Both the position numbers and the translations under genes were made by a program. This document shows positions 6,221-13,083 of a DNA stretch of 13,188 nt, piece by piece. Under the pieces are notes generated by a model, which was not told where the DNA came from, searched no databases, and was given only the letters and a program-made list of their open reading frames with translations. Within the stretch, counting starts at the first letter, position 1. Each line of letters begins with the position of its first letter. The DNA comes from CAYMJK01 sp043101635 (GTDB lineage Bacteria > Planctomycetota > Phycisphaerae > Phycisphaerales > UBA1924), in contig JBICIE010000236.1 in assembly GCA_043101635.1 (NCBI GenBank), positions 1 to 13,188 on the forward strand. The letters run 5' to 3'.

Positions 6221-6955
6221 ATGCTGAAGCCCGTGCGGCGGATTCTCGTCGCCCTGCTGCTGGGATCGATGACGTCGATCGCCCTCGCGTGGGCGATCGC
6301 CGCGTGGTGGCCGATCTCGGTGAGCGTGCCGCGCTCATCCATCGGAGCGGCTGTCTGCTGGGGCCGGCCATGGCATCACGTCGAGTTCCGACAGTTCGGC
6401 GTGCGCCTTCGCTGGTGGAATGACCTCGAGATCAACGGACGCCTGGCGGCGCCGGCGCCGCGCGCAGTTGCGGACATGATCGCGCAGCTCGAGCGTGATC
6501 GAACTGCCGGGCGTGTGAACATGGGTGCGCCGTTCCGGATCGAAGCAGACGTACCGAACTGGGGCAGCCTTGCCCAGCCCGCACCGCCAGAACTTGCGAT
6601 GGGCAGCGACACCGCGTTCGGCTGGCCGGCGCCCTGCATGTGGTACCAGGTGCTCTCGACGTTCGACGCGCCCACGATGAGCATCGTCGCCGACGAGCTG
6701 CGCGGCGGCGTCCACCTCCGCGGCGGGCCGCCGACCGGCCGCGGCGCCGGCTTCTACGCCCTGCCGCTCCGGCCGATCTGGTGGGGCCTCGTGATCAACA
6801 CCCTGTTCTTCAGCGCGCTGTGGCTGGTGGCGCTGACAGCGCCGCCGATGGCCCGGGGCGCGCTGCGCCGCCGGCGCGGGCTGTGCCTCCGGTGCGGGTA
6901 CGACCTGCAGGGACAGTTCACCGGCGGATGTCCCGAGTGCGGCGCCGGCCGATAG
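6221..6955 (+). CDS. Uncharacterised two-helix membrane protein with C-terminal zinc ribbon
   Basis: This is a 244-residue protein of unknown function. An N-terminal helix (about residues 9-29) is followed by some 150 residues, probably extracytoplasmic and Trp-rich. A second helix (about 186-207) leads to a basic stretch (ARGALRRRRG) and a cytoplasmic C-terminal tail with C222-x2-C225 and C237-x2-C240 (LCLRCGYDLQG...CPECG). This CGYDL...CPECG tail recurs on many unrelated membrane proteins in Phycisphaerae and is the best lineage marker here. The basic residues before the tail fit the positive-inside rule. It is probably transcribed alone, from a promoter 6 nt before its ATG, and it converges on lgt. 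Confidence 0.82.
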   Translation: MLKPVRRILVALLLGSMTSIALAWAIAAWWPISVSVPRSSIGAAVCWGRPWHHVEFRQFGVRLRWWNDLEINGRLAAPAPRAVADMIAQLERDRTAGRVNMGAPFRIEADVPNWGSLAQPAPPELAMGSDTAFGWPAPCMWYQVLSTFDAPTMSIVADELRGGVHLRGGPPTGRGAGFYALPLRPIWWGLVINTLFFSALWLVALTAPPMARGALRRRRGLCLRCGYDLQGQFTGGCPECGAGR

Positions 6956-7022
6956 AGCTGATGGTCCGAATTCGCACTGGCGCTCTCGCAGGGCGTCATG
7001 CGGAGCCGCTTGCGTTCGCCTT

Positions 7023-7054
7023 GGGTACCCCCCCCACTCCGTGGGGGCCTACCC
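7023..7054. terminator. Large hairpin between convergent genes, possible bidirectional terminator
   Basis: CCCCCAC (7031-7037), loop TCC and GTGGGGG (7041-7047) form a perfect 7-bp stem. After a small internal loop it extends through GGGTA (7023-7027) pairing with TACCC (7050-7054). It lies in the 143-nt gap between the convergent zinc-ribbon gene and lgt. No T-tract follows on either strand. Nothing else is recognisable in this gap. Confidence 0.5.
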
Positions 7055-7098
7055 ACCCTACCAGCCCTCGAAGACCCGAAACCGCCGGCGAGTCCGTG

Positions 7099-8235
7099 TC
7101 AGTCGCTCCGGGCCGGCGCCCGTGCGAGCGCCTCGCGCTTCTCGCCCCACCCGCCGTACATCGGGACCTCCTCGCCGCGGGCCCGGCGCCGGCGCGCGCG
7201 CAGGAGCGCCCACGCCAGCAGCCCGGCCCCGAGCACGATCATCAGCGCGCTCAGCCACTGCCCGCGGCTGAGCCCCAGCACGCGCGGCGCCTGCAGGTGG
7301 GCGTCCGGCAGCCGCCAGAACTCGGTCGCCACGCGCCCGGCGCCGTAGCTGAGCAGGAACGCCGCGGCGATGACCCCCGGCGGGCGCCTGCGATACCACA
7401 CCGCCCACAGCACCACCCCGACCAGCAGCCCCTCCGCAACGGCCTGATACAACTGCGATGGATGCCGCGCCGCCAGCAGCGGCGCGATCTGCTCCGCCAG
7501 GCTGCGCCCCAGCGGCCCGCCCCGCTGGATGAGATCCACCACCCTCTCGTACCCGATCGTGAACGCCTCTCCCGCCGTGAAACCCGGATCCTGCGGCATG
7601 TACGGCGCCACGATCTCGTTGAGCTGAATCTGCTGCTCGAGCGTCAGCGCCGGCGCGTGCCCGCTGATGCGCTCCTGCGGGAACTTCACGCTCCACCACG
7701 GCGACGGCTCGCCCGGCGCCGCCACGATCCGCCCGAGCAGTTCACCATTGACGAAGTTGGCGAGGCGCCCCAGCGCCAGCCCTGGCGGCGCCATCAGCGC
7801 CATCAACTCCGCGCAGTGCAGGAACCCCGCCTTCGCCACACGACCGCCGCCGGCCGCCTTGAACCCGCGCCCGAACCACCACGCGGCCGCCGCCGCCCCC
7901 ACCATGCCCCCGTGGCTGGCCATCCCGCCCTGCGTGATGTCCAGCAGATCCCAGAACGGCACGCGCGACGAGAAGCTCACGAACAGGTCCGGCCGGTACA
8001 GCAGCGCATAGCCCAGCCGCCCCCCCACCACGCCCGCGATGGCGCTGAACAGGATGAAATCACCGGCCCGCTCCGCCGGGATCGGCGTCAGCCCGCGCCG
8101 GATCATCCAGCGGAGCATCAGGTACGCGATGAAGAACCCGGCGACATACGCCAACCCGTACCAGCGCAGCCCGAAGCCGCCCCAGATCTGGATCGCGAAC
8201 GGATCGATGTCATGCACCCAGGCGCCGAGCAGCAT
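7099..8235 (-). CDS. lgt: Prolipoprotein diacylglyceryl transferase
   Basis: Lgt transfers the diacylglyceryl group of phosphatidylglycerol to the lipobox cysteine of prolipoproteins, the first step of lipoprotein maturation in the inner membrane. The 378-residue protein shows the family blocks: LRWYGLAYVAGF (23-34), GGRLGYALLY (71-80), GGMASHGGMVG (103-113), the signature GRLANFVNGELLGR (156-169), RHPSQLYQA (257-265) and GRVATEFWRLPD (300-311), with about seven hydrophobic helices. It is far longer than the usual 260-300 residues, mainly because of about 65 residues inserted between VKFP (183-186) and RHPSQLY, plus a basic C-terminal tail. The start at 8235 (MLLGAWVHDIDPFAI) matches the family N-terminus and has TACGCT 6 nt upstream. 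The frame is open to 8316, but that part would cross the ligA start. Confidence 0.95.
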   Translation of the reverse strand: MLLGAWVHDIDPFAIQIWGGFGLRWYGLAYVAGFFIAYLMLRWMIRRGLTPIPAERAGDFILFSAIAGVVGGRLGYALLYRPDLFVSFSSRVPFWDLLDITQGGMASHGGMVGAAAAAWWFGRGFKAAGGGRVAKAGFLHCAELMALMAPPGLALGRLANFVNGELLGRIVAAPGEPSPWWSVKFPQERISGHAPALTLEQQIQLNEIVAPYMPQDPGFTAGEAFTIGYERVVDLIQRGGPLGRSLAEQIAPLLAARHPSQLYQAVAEGLLVGVVLWAVWYRRRPPGVIAAAFLLSYGAGRVATEFWRLPDAHLQAPRVLGLSRGQWLSALMIVLGAGLLAWALLRARRRRARGEEVPMYGGWGEKREALARAPARSD

Positions 8236-8241
8236 GGGCAC

Positions 8242-8247
8242 AGCGTA
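8242..8247 (-). promoter_or_regulatory. Probable leaderless -10 element for lgt
   Basis: On the minus strand TACGCT ends 6 nt before the ATG at 8235, with GTGCCC between. It is back-to-back with the ligA promoter in a 73-nt intergenic region. No Shine-Dalgarno is visible. Confidence 0.5.
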
Positions 8248-8295
8248 GGGCGGCGGACACCGCGGGCCCGCGCCGCCGCTTCTGCACATCGCCTC

Positions 8296-8301
8296 TACTA
8301 T
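8296..8301 (+). promoter_or_regulatory. Probable leaderless -10 element for ligA
   Basis: TACTAT (5 of 6 to TATAAT) ends 7 nt before the ATG at 8309. There is no Shine-Dalgarno in CGACCCG and no TTGACA-like -35. Confidence 0.58.
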
Positions 8302-8308
8302 CGACCCG

Positions 8309-10522
8309 ATGGCCAAGGCCGCCGCCGACCCCGCCAGACGCGTCGCCGAACTCCGCGACCTGCTTGCGCGCGCAAACCGGGCCTACTACGTCGACCTGGC
8401 GCCCATCATGTCCGACCGCGAGTTCGATGAGAAGCTCGCCGAACTCGCCCGCCTGGAGGAGGCCCATCCAGAACTGGACGACCCCGCCAGCCCGACCAAG
8501 CGTGTCGGCGGCGATCCGATCGACAGGTTCCGCACGGTCCGCCACGCGGTCCCGATGCTCTCGATCGAAAACACCTACAACGAGGGCGAGGTCCGCGAGT
8601 GGTACGACCGCATGATCCGCCTGATGGCGACCGGCGATGAGGGCGGCCTCTTCGCGGATGGCGCCTCTGCCGGCGCCGGGAACCCCAAGGTCGTCTGCGA
8701 CCCCAAGATCGACGGCGTCGCCCTCTCGCTGCGATACGAATCGGGCGAACTCGTCAGCGCCGTCACCCGGGGCGATGGCGAGAAGGGGGATGATGTCACC
8801 CACGCCGTGCGCACCATCCGGGCCGTGCCTCTGCGCCTGACGCCGAAGCAGGGCGCAAAGACGAAAGTCCCCGATGTGCTCGAAGTCCGCGGCGAGGCCT
8901 ACATCCCCCTGCGCGAGTTCGAGCGCATCAACGCCGAGCGCGAAGAGGCCGGAGAAGAGCCGTTCATGAACCCGCGCAACGCCTGCGCCGGCACGCTCAA
9001 GAACCTCGACCCGAAGATTGCCGCCTCCCGCCGCCTCGGTTTCCTCGCCCACGGCCGCGGCGAGGTGACCGACGGCTTCGCCTCCGGCTACGAGGAGTTC
9101 CTCGCCAGGCTCGTCGACCTCGGCGTGCCGCACACCGGCAAGGCGCGGGCGGCCCGCAGCAGCGCCGAGATCCTCAGGATCATCGAGGCCTTCGACAAGG
9201 CCCGCCACGACCTCGAATACGCCACAGACGGCATGGTCGTGCGCATCGACGACTTCGATGTGCAGGCGAAACTCGGCGTCACGGCCAAGAGCCCGCGCTG
9301 GGCCATCGCCTACAAGTACGCCGCCGAGCGCAAGACGACGAAGCTCATCTCAGTGGACTTCCAGGTCGGCAAGACCGGCAAGATCACCCCGCGCGCTGTC
9401 ATGGAGCCGGTGCTTCTGGCGGGCACGACCGTGCGCCACGCCACGCTGCACAACTTTGGCCAGGTCGCCCAGAAGGACATCCGCCTCGGTGACACCATCC
9501 AGATCGAGAAGGCCGGCGAGATCATCCCCTACGTCGTCGCGGTCGAGACAAGCAAGCGTCCGAAGAACGCCAGGCGCATTAAGCCGCCCGAGACCTGCCC
9601 GGAATGCGACGGCCCCGTCGAGGTTGAGCCGCCGGAAGCAGAGGAGGATCCCAGGCTCGAAACCAGCCGCCGCTGCGTCAACCCGGAGTGCCCGGCCCAG
9701 GTCCGCGAAAAGCTTGTCTGGTTCGTCGGCCGCCGCCAGATGGATATTGACGGCCTCGGCGAGAAGACCATCGACCTGATCCGCGAATCAGGGATCCCGC
9801 TCGAAACCTTCGCCGACATCTTCCACCTCCGCGAGCACCGCGACACGCTCGTCGGACTCGAAGGCCTCGGCGAGCGCTCCGTCGAGATCATGCTCGCCGG
9901 CGTCGAAGAGGCAAAGTCCCGCGGCCTCGCCCGCGTGCTCGCCGGCATGGGCATTCGGCACGTCGGCGAAGCGACGGCAAAGAGCCTCGCCCGTCAGTTC
10001 CCCGATCTGGATGCCCTGCTCGACGCCGACGAGAAGCAGCTTCGGCCCAAGACCCTCAAGAAGGATGAGGCCGCCGCCCTCGGCCTCCCCGAAGACCCCA
10101 AGCAGCGCCCCGAGACCGGCCTCGGCGCCGTGACCGCCCACATCGTCCACACCTATCTGCACAGCCCCGCCGCGACCAGCGCCTTCAAGAGGCTGCGCGA
10201 CGCCGGCGTGGACCTCACCAGCCGCGAGTACCGCGGTGGATCGAAGGGTGGGTCGGCAGTCCCTGCCGACAATGCCGCCGCAACCGCCTTCGCCGGGCGC
10301 ACCTTCGTCCTCACCGGCTCGCTGGAGTCCTACGAACGCGGCGACCTCAAGGACCTGCTCGAGAGCCTCGGCGCCAAAGTCACCGGTTCGGTCTCGAAGA
10401 ACACCGATGTCGTGGTGGTGGGCGAAAGCCCCGGCTCCAAGCTCGACAAGGCCCGCGATCTCAAAATCGAAACCTGGGACGAGTCCCGCCTCCTCAAGGA
10501 ACTCAAGAAAGCCCAGCCCTGA
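8309..10522 (+). CDS. ligA: NAD-dependent DNA ligase LigA
   Basis: LigA seals 3'-OH/5'-phosphate nicks using NAD+ in replication and repair. The 737-residue protein has the full architecture. It opens with an Ia domain with the NAD-binding YYVDLAPIMSDREFD (26-40). The nucleotidyltransferase domain has catalytic K133 in DPKIDGVALSLRYE, plus EVRGEAYIP and NPRNACAGTLKNLD. Also present are DGMVVRIDD, the OB fold (KTGKITPRAVMEPV), a four-Cys zinc finger (C430, C433, C456, C461), helix-hairpin-helix repeats (about 470-620) and a C-terminal BRCT domain (about 660-737, FAGRTFVLTGSLESYER). It exceeds the roughly 670 residues of typical LigA through a Gly/Ala-rich insert before K133 (about 107-127), a longer acidic zinc-finger loop (about 436-450) and lysine-rich residues inside the HhH region (about 573-603). 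All key residues are present, so it should be active. Confidence 0.97.
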   Translation: MAKAAADPARRVAELRDLLARANRAYYVDLAPIMSDREFDEKLAELARLEEAHPELDDPASPTKRVGGDPIDRFRTVRHAVPMLSIENTYNEGEVREWYDRMIRLMATGDEGGLFADGASAGAGNPKVVCDPKIDGVALSLRYESGELVSAVTRGDGEKGDDVTHAVRTIRAVPLRLTPKQGAKTKVPDVLEVRGEAYIPLREFERINAEREEAGEEPFMNPRNACAGTLKNLDPKIAASRRLGFLAHGRGEVTDGFASGYEEFLARLVDLGVPHTGKARAARSSAEILRIIEAFDKARHDLEYATDGMVVRIDDFDVQAKLGVTAKSPRWAIAYKYAAERKTTKLISVDFQVGKTGKITPRAVMEPVLLAGTTVRHATLHNFGQVAQKDIRLGDTIQIEKAGEIIPYVVAVETSKRPKNARRIKPPETCPECDGPVEVEPPEAEEDPRLETSRRCVNPECPAQVREKLVWFVGRRQMDIDGLGEKTIDLIRESGIPLETFADIFHLREHRDTLVGLEGLGERSVEIMLAGVEEAKSRGLARVLAGMGIRHVGEATAKSLARQFPDLDALLDADEKQLRPKTLKKDEAAALGLPEDPKQRPETGLGAVTAHIVHTYLHSPAATSAFKRLRDAGVDLTSREYRGGSKGGSAVPADNAAATAFAGRTFVLTGSLESYERGDLKDLLESLGAKVTGSVSKNTDVVVVGESPGSKLDKARDLKIETWDESRLLKELKKAQP

Positions 10523-10550
10523 TCCCCACGCCCCCCTGTTCTCGAATCTC

Positions 10551-10556
10551 TATTCT
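10551..10556 (+). promoter_or_regulatory. Possible -10 element for the CYTH gene
   Basis: TATTCT lies 13 nt before the ATG at 10570 in a pyrimidine-rich gap and would give a leader of about 6 nt. No Shine-Dalgarno is present. It suggests a promoter separate from ligA, whose stop is 47 nt upstream of the ATG. Confidence 0.35.
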
Positions 10557-10569
10557 CTGCTCTCCCCCC

Positions 10570-11103
10570 ATGCAGAACCTCGAGTTCAAAGCCGAACTGA
10601 GAGACCCCGTCGCGGCGAAGGCGGCCGCGCTGCGACTTGGCGCCCGCTTCATCGCCGATGTCGAGCAGGTCGACACCTACTTCCGCGTGCCGCACGGCCG
10701 GCTCAAGCGGCGCGAGGCCGCCGGCGAGCCCACCGAGTACATCTTCTACCACCGCAAGGATGAGGCTCACCCCAAGATCAGCCAGTTCACCATCTACGAT
10801 CTGGCGACCGCCCGCGAGCGCTTCGGCCTTGAGGACCCGCCGATCTGGGTGATTGTGCGTAAACGCCGCCAGATCTACATGTACCAGAACGTGCGCATCC
10901 ACCTCGATGATGTCGAGGGCCTCGGATCATTCCTGGAGCTTGAAGCCCTGATCTCTACAGCGCACAATGTCGCCCGCTGCCACGAGGCGCTCGGCCACAT
11001 CCGGCGCGCCCTGGAGCCCGCCCTCGGCGAACTCATCGCCGTAAGCTACGCGGACCTCCTGGCCAGCGCACAGGCGGACTCCCCCGGTCCCTGCGGGGAA
11101 TAG
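10570..11103 (+). CDS. CYTH-domain protein (class IV adenylate cyclase/thiamine triphosphatase-like)
   Basis: This is a 177-residue CYTH-superfamily protein, a fold in which acidic and basic residues line a tunnel that binds triphosphates and divalent metal. The start MQNLEFKAEL corresponds to the ExExK strand, with Asn3 in the first Glu position, as in CyaB-like members. Further family features are DTYFRVPHGRLKRRE (35-49), YHRKDE (60-65), WVIVRKRRQIYMYQNVRIHLDDVEGLG (93-119) and FLELEA (121-126). Members include CyaB adenylyl cyclases and triphosphatases for thiamine triphosphate or polyphosphate. Substrate cannot be told from sequence, and no cAMP receptor or thiamine gene is nearby. The start has no Shine-Dalgarno but directly begins the conserved strand. 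A small membrane protein gene follows after 29 nt. Confidence 0.85.
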   Translation: MQNLEFKAELRDPVAAKAAALRLGARFIADVEQVDTYFRVPHGRLKRREAAGEPTEYIFYHRKDEAHPKISQFTIYDLATARERFGLEDPPIWVIVRKRRQIYMYQNVRIHLDDVEGLGSFLELEALISTAHNVARCHEALGHIRRALEPALGELIAVSYADLLASAQADSPGPCGE

Positions 11104-11132
11104 ATGGCCCGGCAATCCGAATCAGAAGGGTG

Positions 11133-11501
11133 ATGGCCTTGGAGTTCTGGAACTGGCTCTCAACACGCTCTCCCGGCGAGACGGTGGCCCTCGGCCTCGG
11201 CCTCGCGCTGCTGCTGGAAGCGCTCACGCTGGCCCTGCGCTTCGGCCTGGGGATGCGCTCGGCCACCCACACCCGCTGGATCGGCCGGCGCACGCGCGGG
11301 CTGCGGGTCCACCACGGCTATCCCGGGCTCGCCGCGGCGCCGCTCGGTGCGGGCCTCGGCCTCGGGCTCGGCCCATCGGCGCTCGGCACAGGGTTGGTCA
11401 TCGTCGGGATCGGGCTGCTGGTCAGCGACCTGCTGCACCACTTCGTGGTCCTTCGCCTGGCCACCGGCGCCCACGAGTTCGACCTCCGCTACCCGGATTG
11501 A
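11133..11501 (+). CDS. Small histidine-rich membrane protein of unknown function
   Basis: The 122-residue protein has two or three hydrophobic helices (about 18-38, 66-78 and 84-105), with Gly/Leu repeats such as GAGLGLGLG. Polar residues cluster in three blocks: VHHGYPG (59-65), SDLLHHFVV (98-106) and GAHEFDLRY (112-120). Repeated His-His pairs with nearby Asp and Glu at membrane borders suggest a metal- or lipid-binding site, but that is inference and I do not recognise the family. The start is the ATG at 11133, or the adjacent GTG at 11130. AGAAGG (11124-11129) sits only 3 nt upstream, closer than usual. It follows the CYTH stop by 29 nt with no promoter visible, so the two are probably cotranscribed. 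Confidence 0.68.
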   Translation: MALEFWNWLSTRSPGETVALGLGLALLLEALTLALRFGLGMRSATHTRWIGRRTRGLRVHHGYPGLAAAPLGAGLGLGLGPSALGTGLVIVGIGLLVSDLLHHFVVLRLATGAHEFDLRYPD

Positions 11502-11533
11502 CCGGCCGGACGCCACCTGCGGCCCGAATCTGG

Positions 11534-11539
11534 TAGGAT
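11534..11539 (+). promoter_or_regulatory. Possible -10 element for the Gfo/Idh gene
   Basis: TAGGAT lies 40 nt before the ATG at 11580. A transcript starting near 11546 would have a leader of about 34 nt containing GGGAGGA (11567-11573), a strong Shine-Dalgarno 6 nt from the start. This excludes the in-frame ATG at 11538, which overlaps the hexamer. Confidence 0.45.
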
Positions 11540-11579
11540 GGCCCCGGACGCCGCTGACCGGCGCCCGGGAGGATCCACC

Positions 11580-13016
11580 ATGGCCCGCACGCAGACCACC
11601 CTCAATCGCCGCGAATTCGTCGGCGCCGCCGCCCTCGCGGCCCTGTCGATGCCCGCGATCAGCTACGCCCGCATCCGCGGCGCCAACCAGCGCCTCAACG
11701 TCGCCTATGTGGGCGTCGGCGGCATCGCTGGCGGCCAGCACATCGCGCCCCTCGCCGGCTTCGGCGCCGGCTGCCCGTGCTACTGCGACGCCGACAGCGG
11801 CCGCTGGGGCGCAGCCGCGGAGCGCTGGAGCGACGCGAAGGGCTACACCGACTACCGGCGCATGTTCGATGACCATCACAAGGACTTCGACGCCGTCATG
11901 GTCGGCACGCCGGATCACCATCACTACCCCGCGACCATCATCGCGATGATGCTCGGCAAGCACGTCTACACGCAAAAGCCGCTCACGCACACCGTCTGGG
12001 AGGCCCGCCAGCTTGCCATCGCCCAGCAGAAGTACAAGGTCGCCACCCAGATGGGCAACCAGGGCCACGCCTCCGAGAGCCTGCGCAAGACCATCGACTA
12101 TCTGCGCGGCGGCGCCATCGGCGATCTCGTCGAAGCGCACGTGTGGACCGACCGCCCGTGGTGGCGCCAGGGCATGCAGCGCCCCGAGGGCTCACAGCCC
12201 GTGCCCGAGCAGATGGACTGGGAGGCCTGGATCGGCCCGGCGCCGATGCGCCCCTTCCGCCATGATCCGGCCGACAACTGGGGCGGGCTGTATCACCCGT
12301 TCAACTGGCGCGGCTGGTGGGACTTCGGCTGCGGCGCCCTCGGCGACATGGCCTGCCACGAGATGGACCCGGTCTACTGGGCCATGGAGCCCGGCTACCC
12401 GACCTCGGTCGAACTGGTCGACAGCGAGCCGATCGGCGAGGCCGAGATGTTCCAGAAGGCCGGCACGGTGCGCTACCAGTTCCCGGCATCCAACGGCCGC
12501 CCCGGCTTCACGCTGTACTGGTACGAGGGCGGGCGCAAGCCCGAGCCGCCGGACGAGCTCAAGGCCGACTGGGAGGCCGAGCACGCCGAGGCCCTCAGGA
12601 AGGCAACGGCCGAGGGCGCCCAGCCGCCCGCAAAGCCGCAGTTCTCCGGCGAGGGCGCGCTGTACATCGGCACGAAGGGCAAGATGGTCGCGCTGCCCTA
12701 CGCCCGCGCTGAGCCGCGTCTGCTGCCGCGCAGCCGCCACGAGGAGTACGGAACGCCCGCCCAGCAGATCGCCCGCTCCGAGGGCCACCACAAGGAGTGG
12801 TACGACGCGTGTGTCGGCGACAAGCCGTTCGACCATCCCAAGTGCAACTTCTCCTACGCCGGCCCCTTCACCGAGATGGTGCTGCTGGGCTGCGTGGTGC
12901 AGAAGACCGGCGGCAAGCTCATGTACGATGGCGCGGGCCACCGCATCACCAACAACAGCGCGGCCAACGACCTGCTGACCAAGCCCTACCGCGAGGGCTG
13001 GGATTTCCGGATGTAG
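11580..13016 (+). CDS. Tat-exported Gfo/Idh/MocA-family oxidoreductase
   Basis: This 478-residue dehydrogenase-like protein has a twin-arginine signal (LNRREFVGAAALAALSMPAIS, RR at 10-11), so it is probably exported folded with its cofactor. The Rossmann domain begins LNVAYVGVGGIAGGQH (39-54). Next come VGTPDHHHYPATI (108-120) and TQKPLTHTVWEARQL (131-145), where the usual EKP is QKP but the catalytic-type Lys133 is kept. The C-terminal domain has GALGDMACHEMDPVYWA (252-268), which includes the conserved D/H pair, and the usual end YREGWDF. Such proteins are abundant in planctomycetes and are thought to oxidise or rearrange sugars and sugar derivatives in the periplasm. The substrate is unknown. 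Residues about 318-355 form a charged, Pro-rich insert. The start is set by GGGAGGA 6 nt upstream. Confidence 0.93.
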   Translation: MARTQTTLNRREFVGAAALAALSMPAISYARIRGANQRLNVAYVGVGGIAGGQHIAPLAGFGAGCPCYCDADSGRWGAAAERWSDAKGYTDYRRMFDDHHKDFDAVMVGTPDHHHYPATIIAMMLGKHVYTQKPLTHTVWEARQLAIAQQKYKVATQMGNQGHASESLRKTIDYLRGGAIGDLVEAHVWTDRPWWRQGMQRPEGSQPVPEQMDWEAWIGPAPMRPFRHDPADNWGGLYHPFNWRGWWDFGCGALGDMACHEMDPVYWAMEPGYPTSVELVDSEPIGEAEMFQKAGTVRYQFPASNGRPGFTLYWYEGGRKPEPPDELKADWEAEHAEALRKATAEGAQPPAKPQFSGEGALYIGTKGKMVALPYARAEPRLLPRSRHEEYGTPAQQIARSEGHHKEWYDACVGDKPFDHPKCNFSYAGPFTEMVLLGCVVQKTGGKLMYDGAGHRITNNSAANDLLTKPYREGWDFRM

Positions 13017-13069
13017 CGGGCGCGCTGCGCAACACTGCAGGCTGCTGAAAGAGCCCCGAGCGCAAGGGG

Positions 13070-13083
13070 TAATTGCGCGATTA
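13070..13083. promoter_or_regulatory. Near-palindrome upstream of the right-edge gene
   Basis: TAATTGCGCGATTA matches its reverse complement at 12 of 14 positions and stands out as AT-flanked in GC-rich DNA. It lies 71 nt before the ATG at 13154, upstream of a weak promoter-like pair: TTGCGC (13096-13101), 17 nt spacer, CATACT (13119-13124). It may be an operator, a recombination site or chance. Confidence 0.3.

Noticed and set aside
6640..8430. A 596-codon open frame on + running antisense through lgt
   Set aside because: It overlaps the zinc-ribbon gene, all of lgt and the start of ligA, and its product is Arg/Pro/His-rich without motifs. It is a high-GC antisense shadow.
8210..9208. A 332-codon minus-strand frame opposite ligA
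   Set aside because: The ligA frame has unmistakable domain motifs, and the antisense product has no recognisable domain.
11504..11524. GGCCG...CGGCC inverted repeat after the small membrane gene, as a terminator
   Set aside because: It is only a 5-bp stem with an 11-nt loop and no T-tract, which is expected by chance at this GC content.
11538..11579. Upstream in-frame ATG at 11538 as the Gfo/Idh start
   Set aside because: It overlaps the TAGGAT hexamer and would put 14 residues before the Tat signal. The ATG at 11580 has a strong Shine-Dalgarno.
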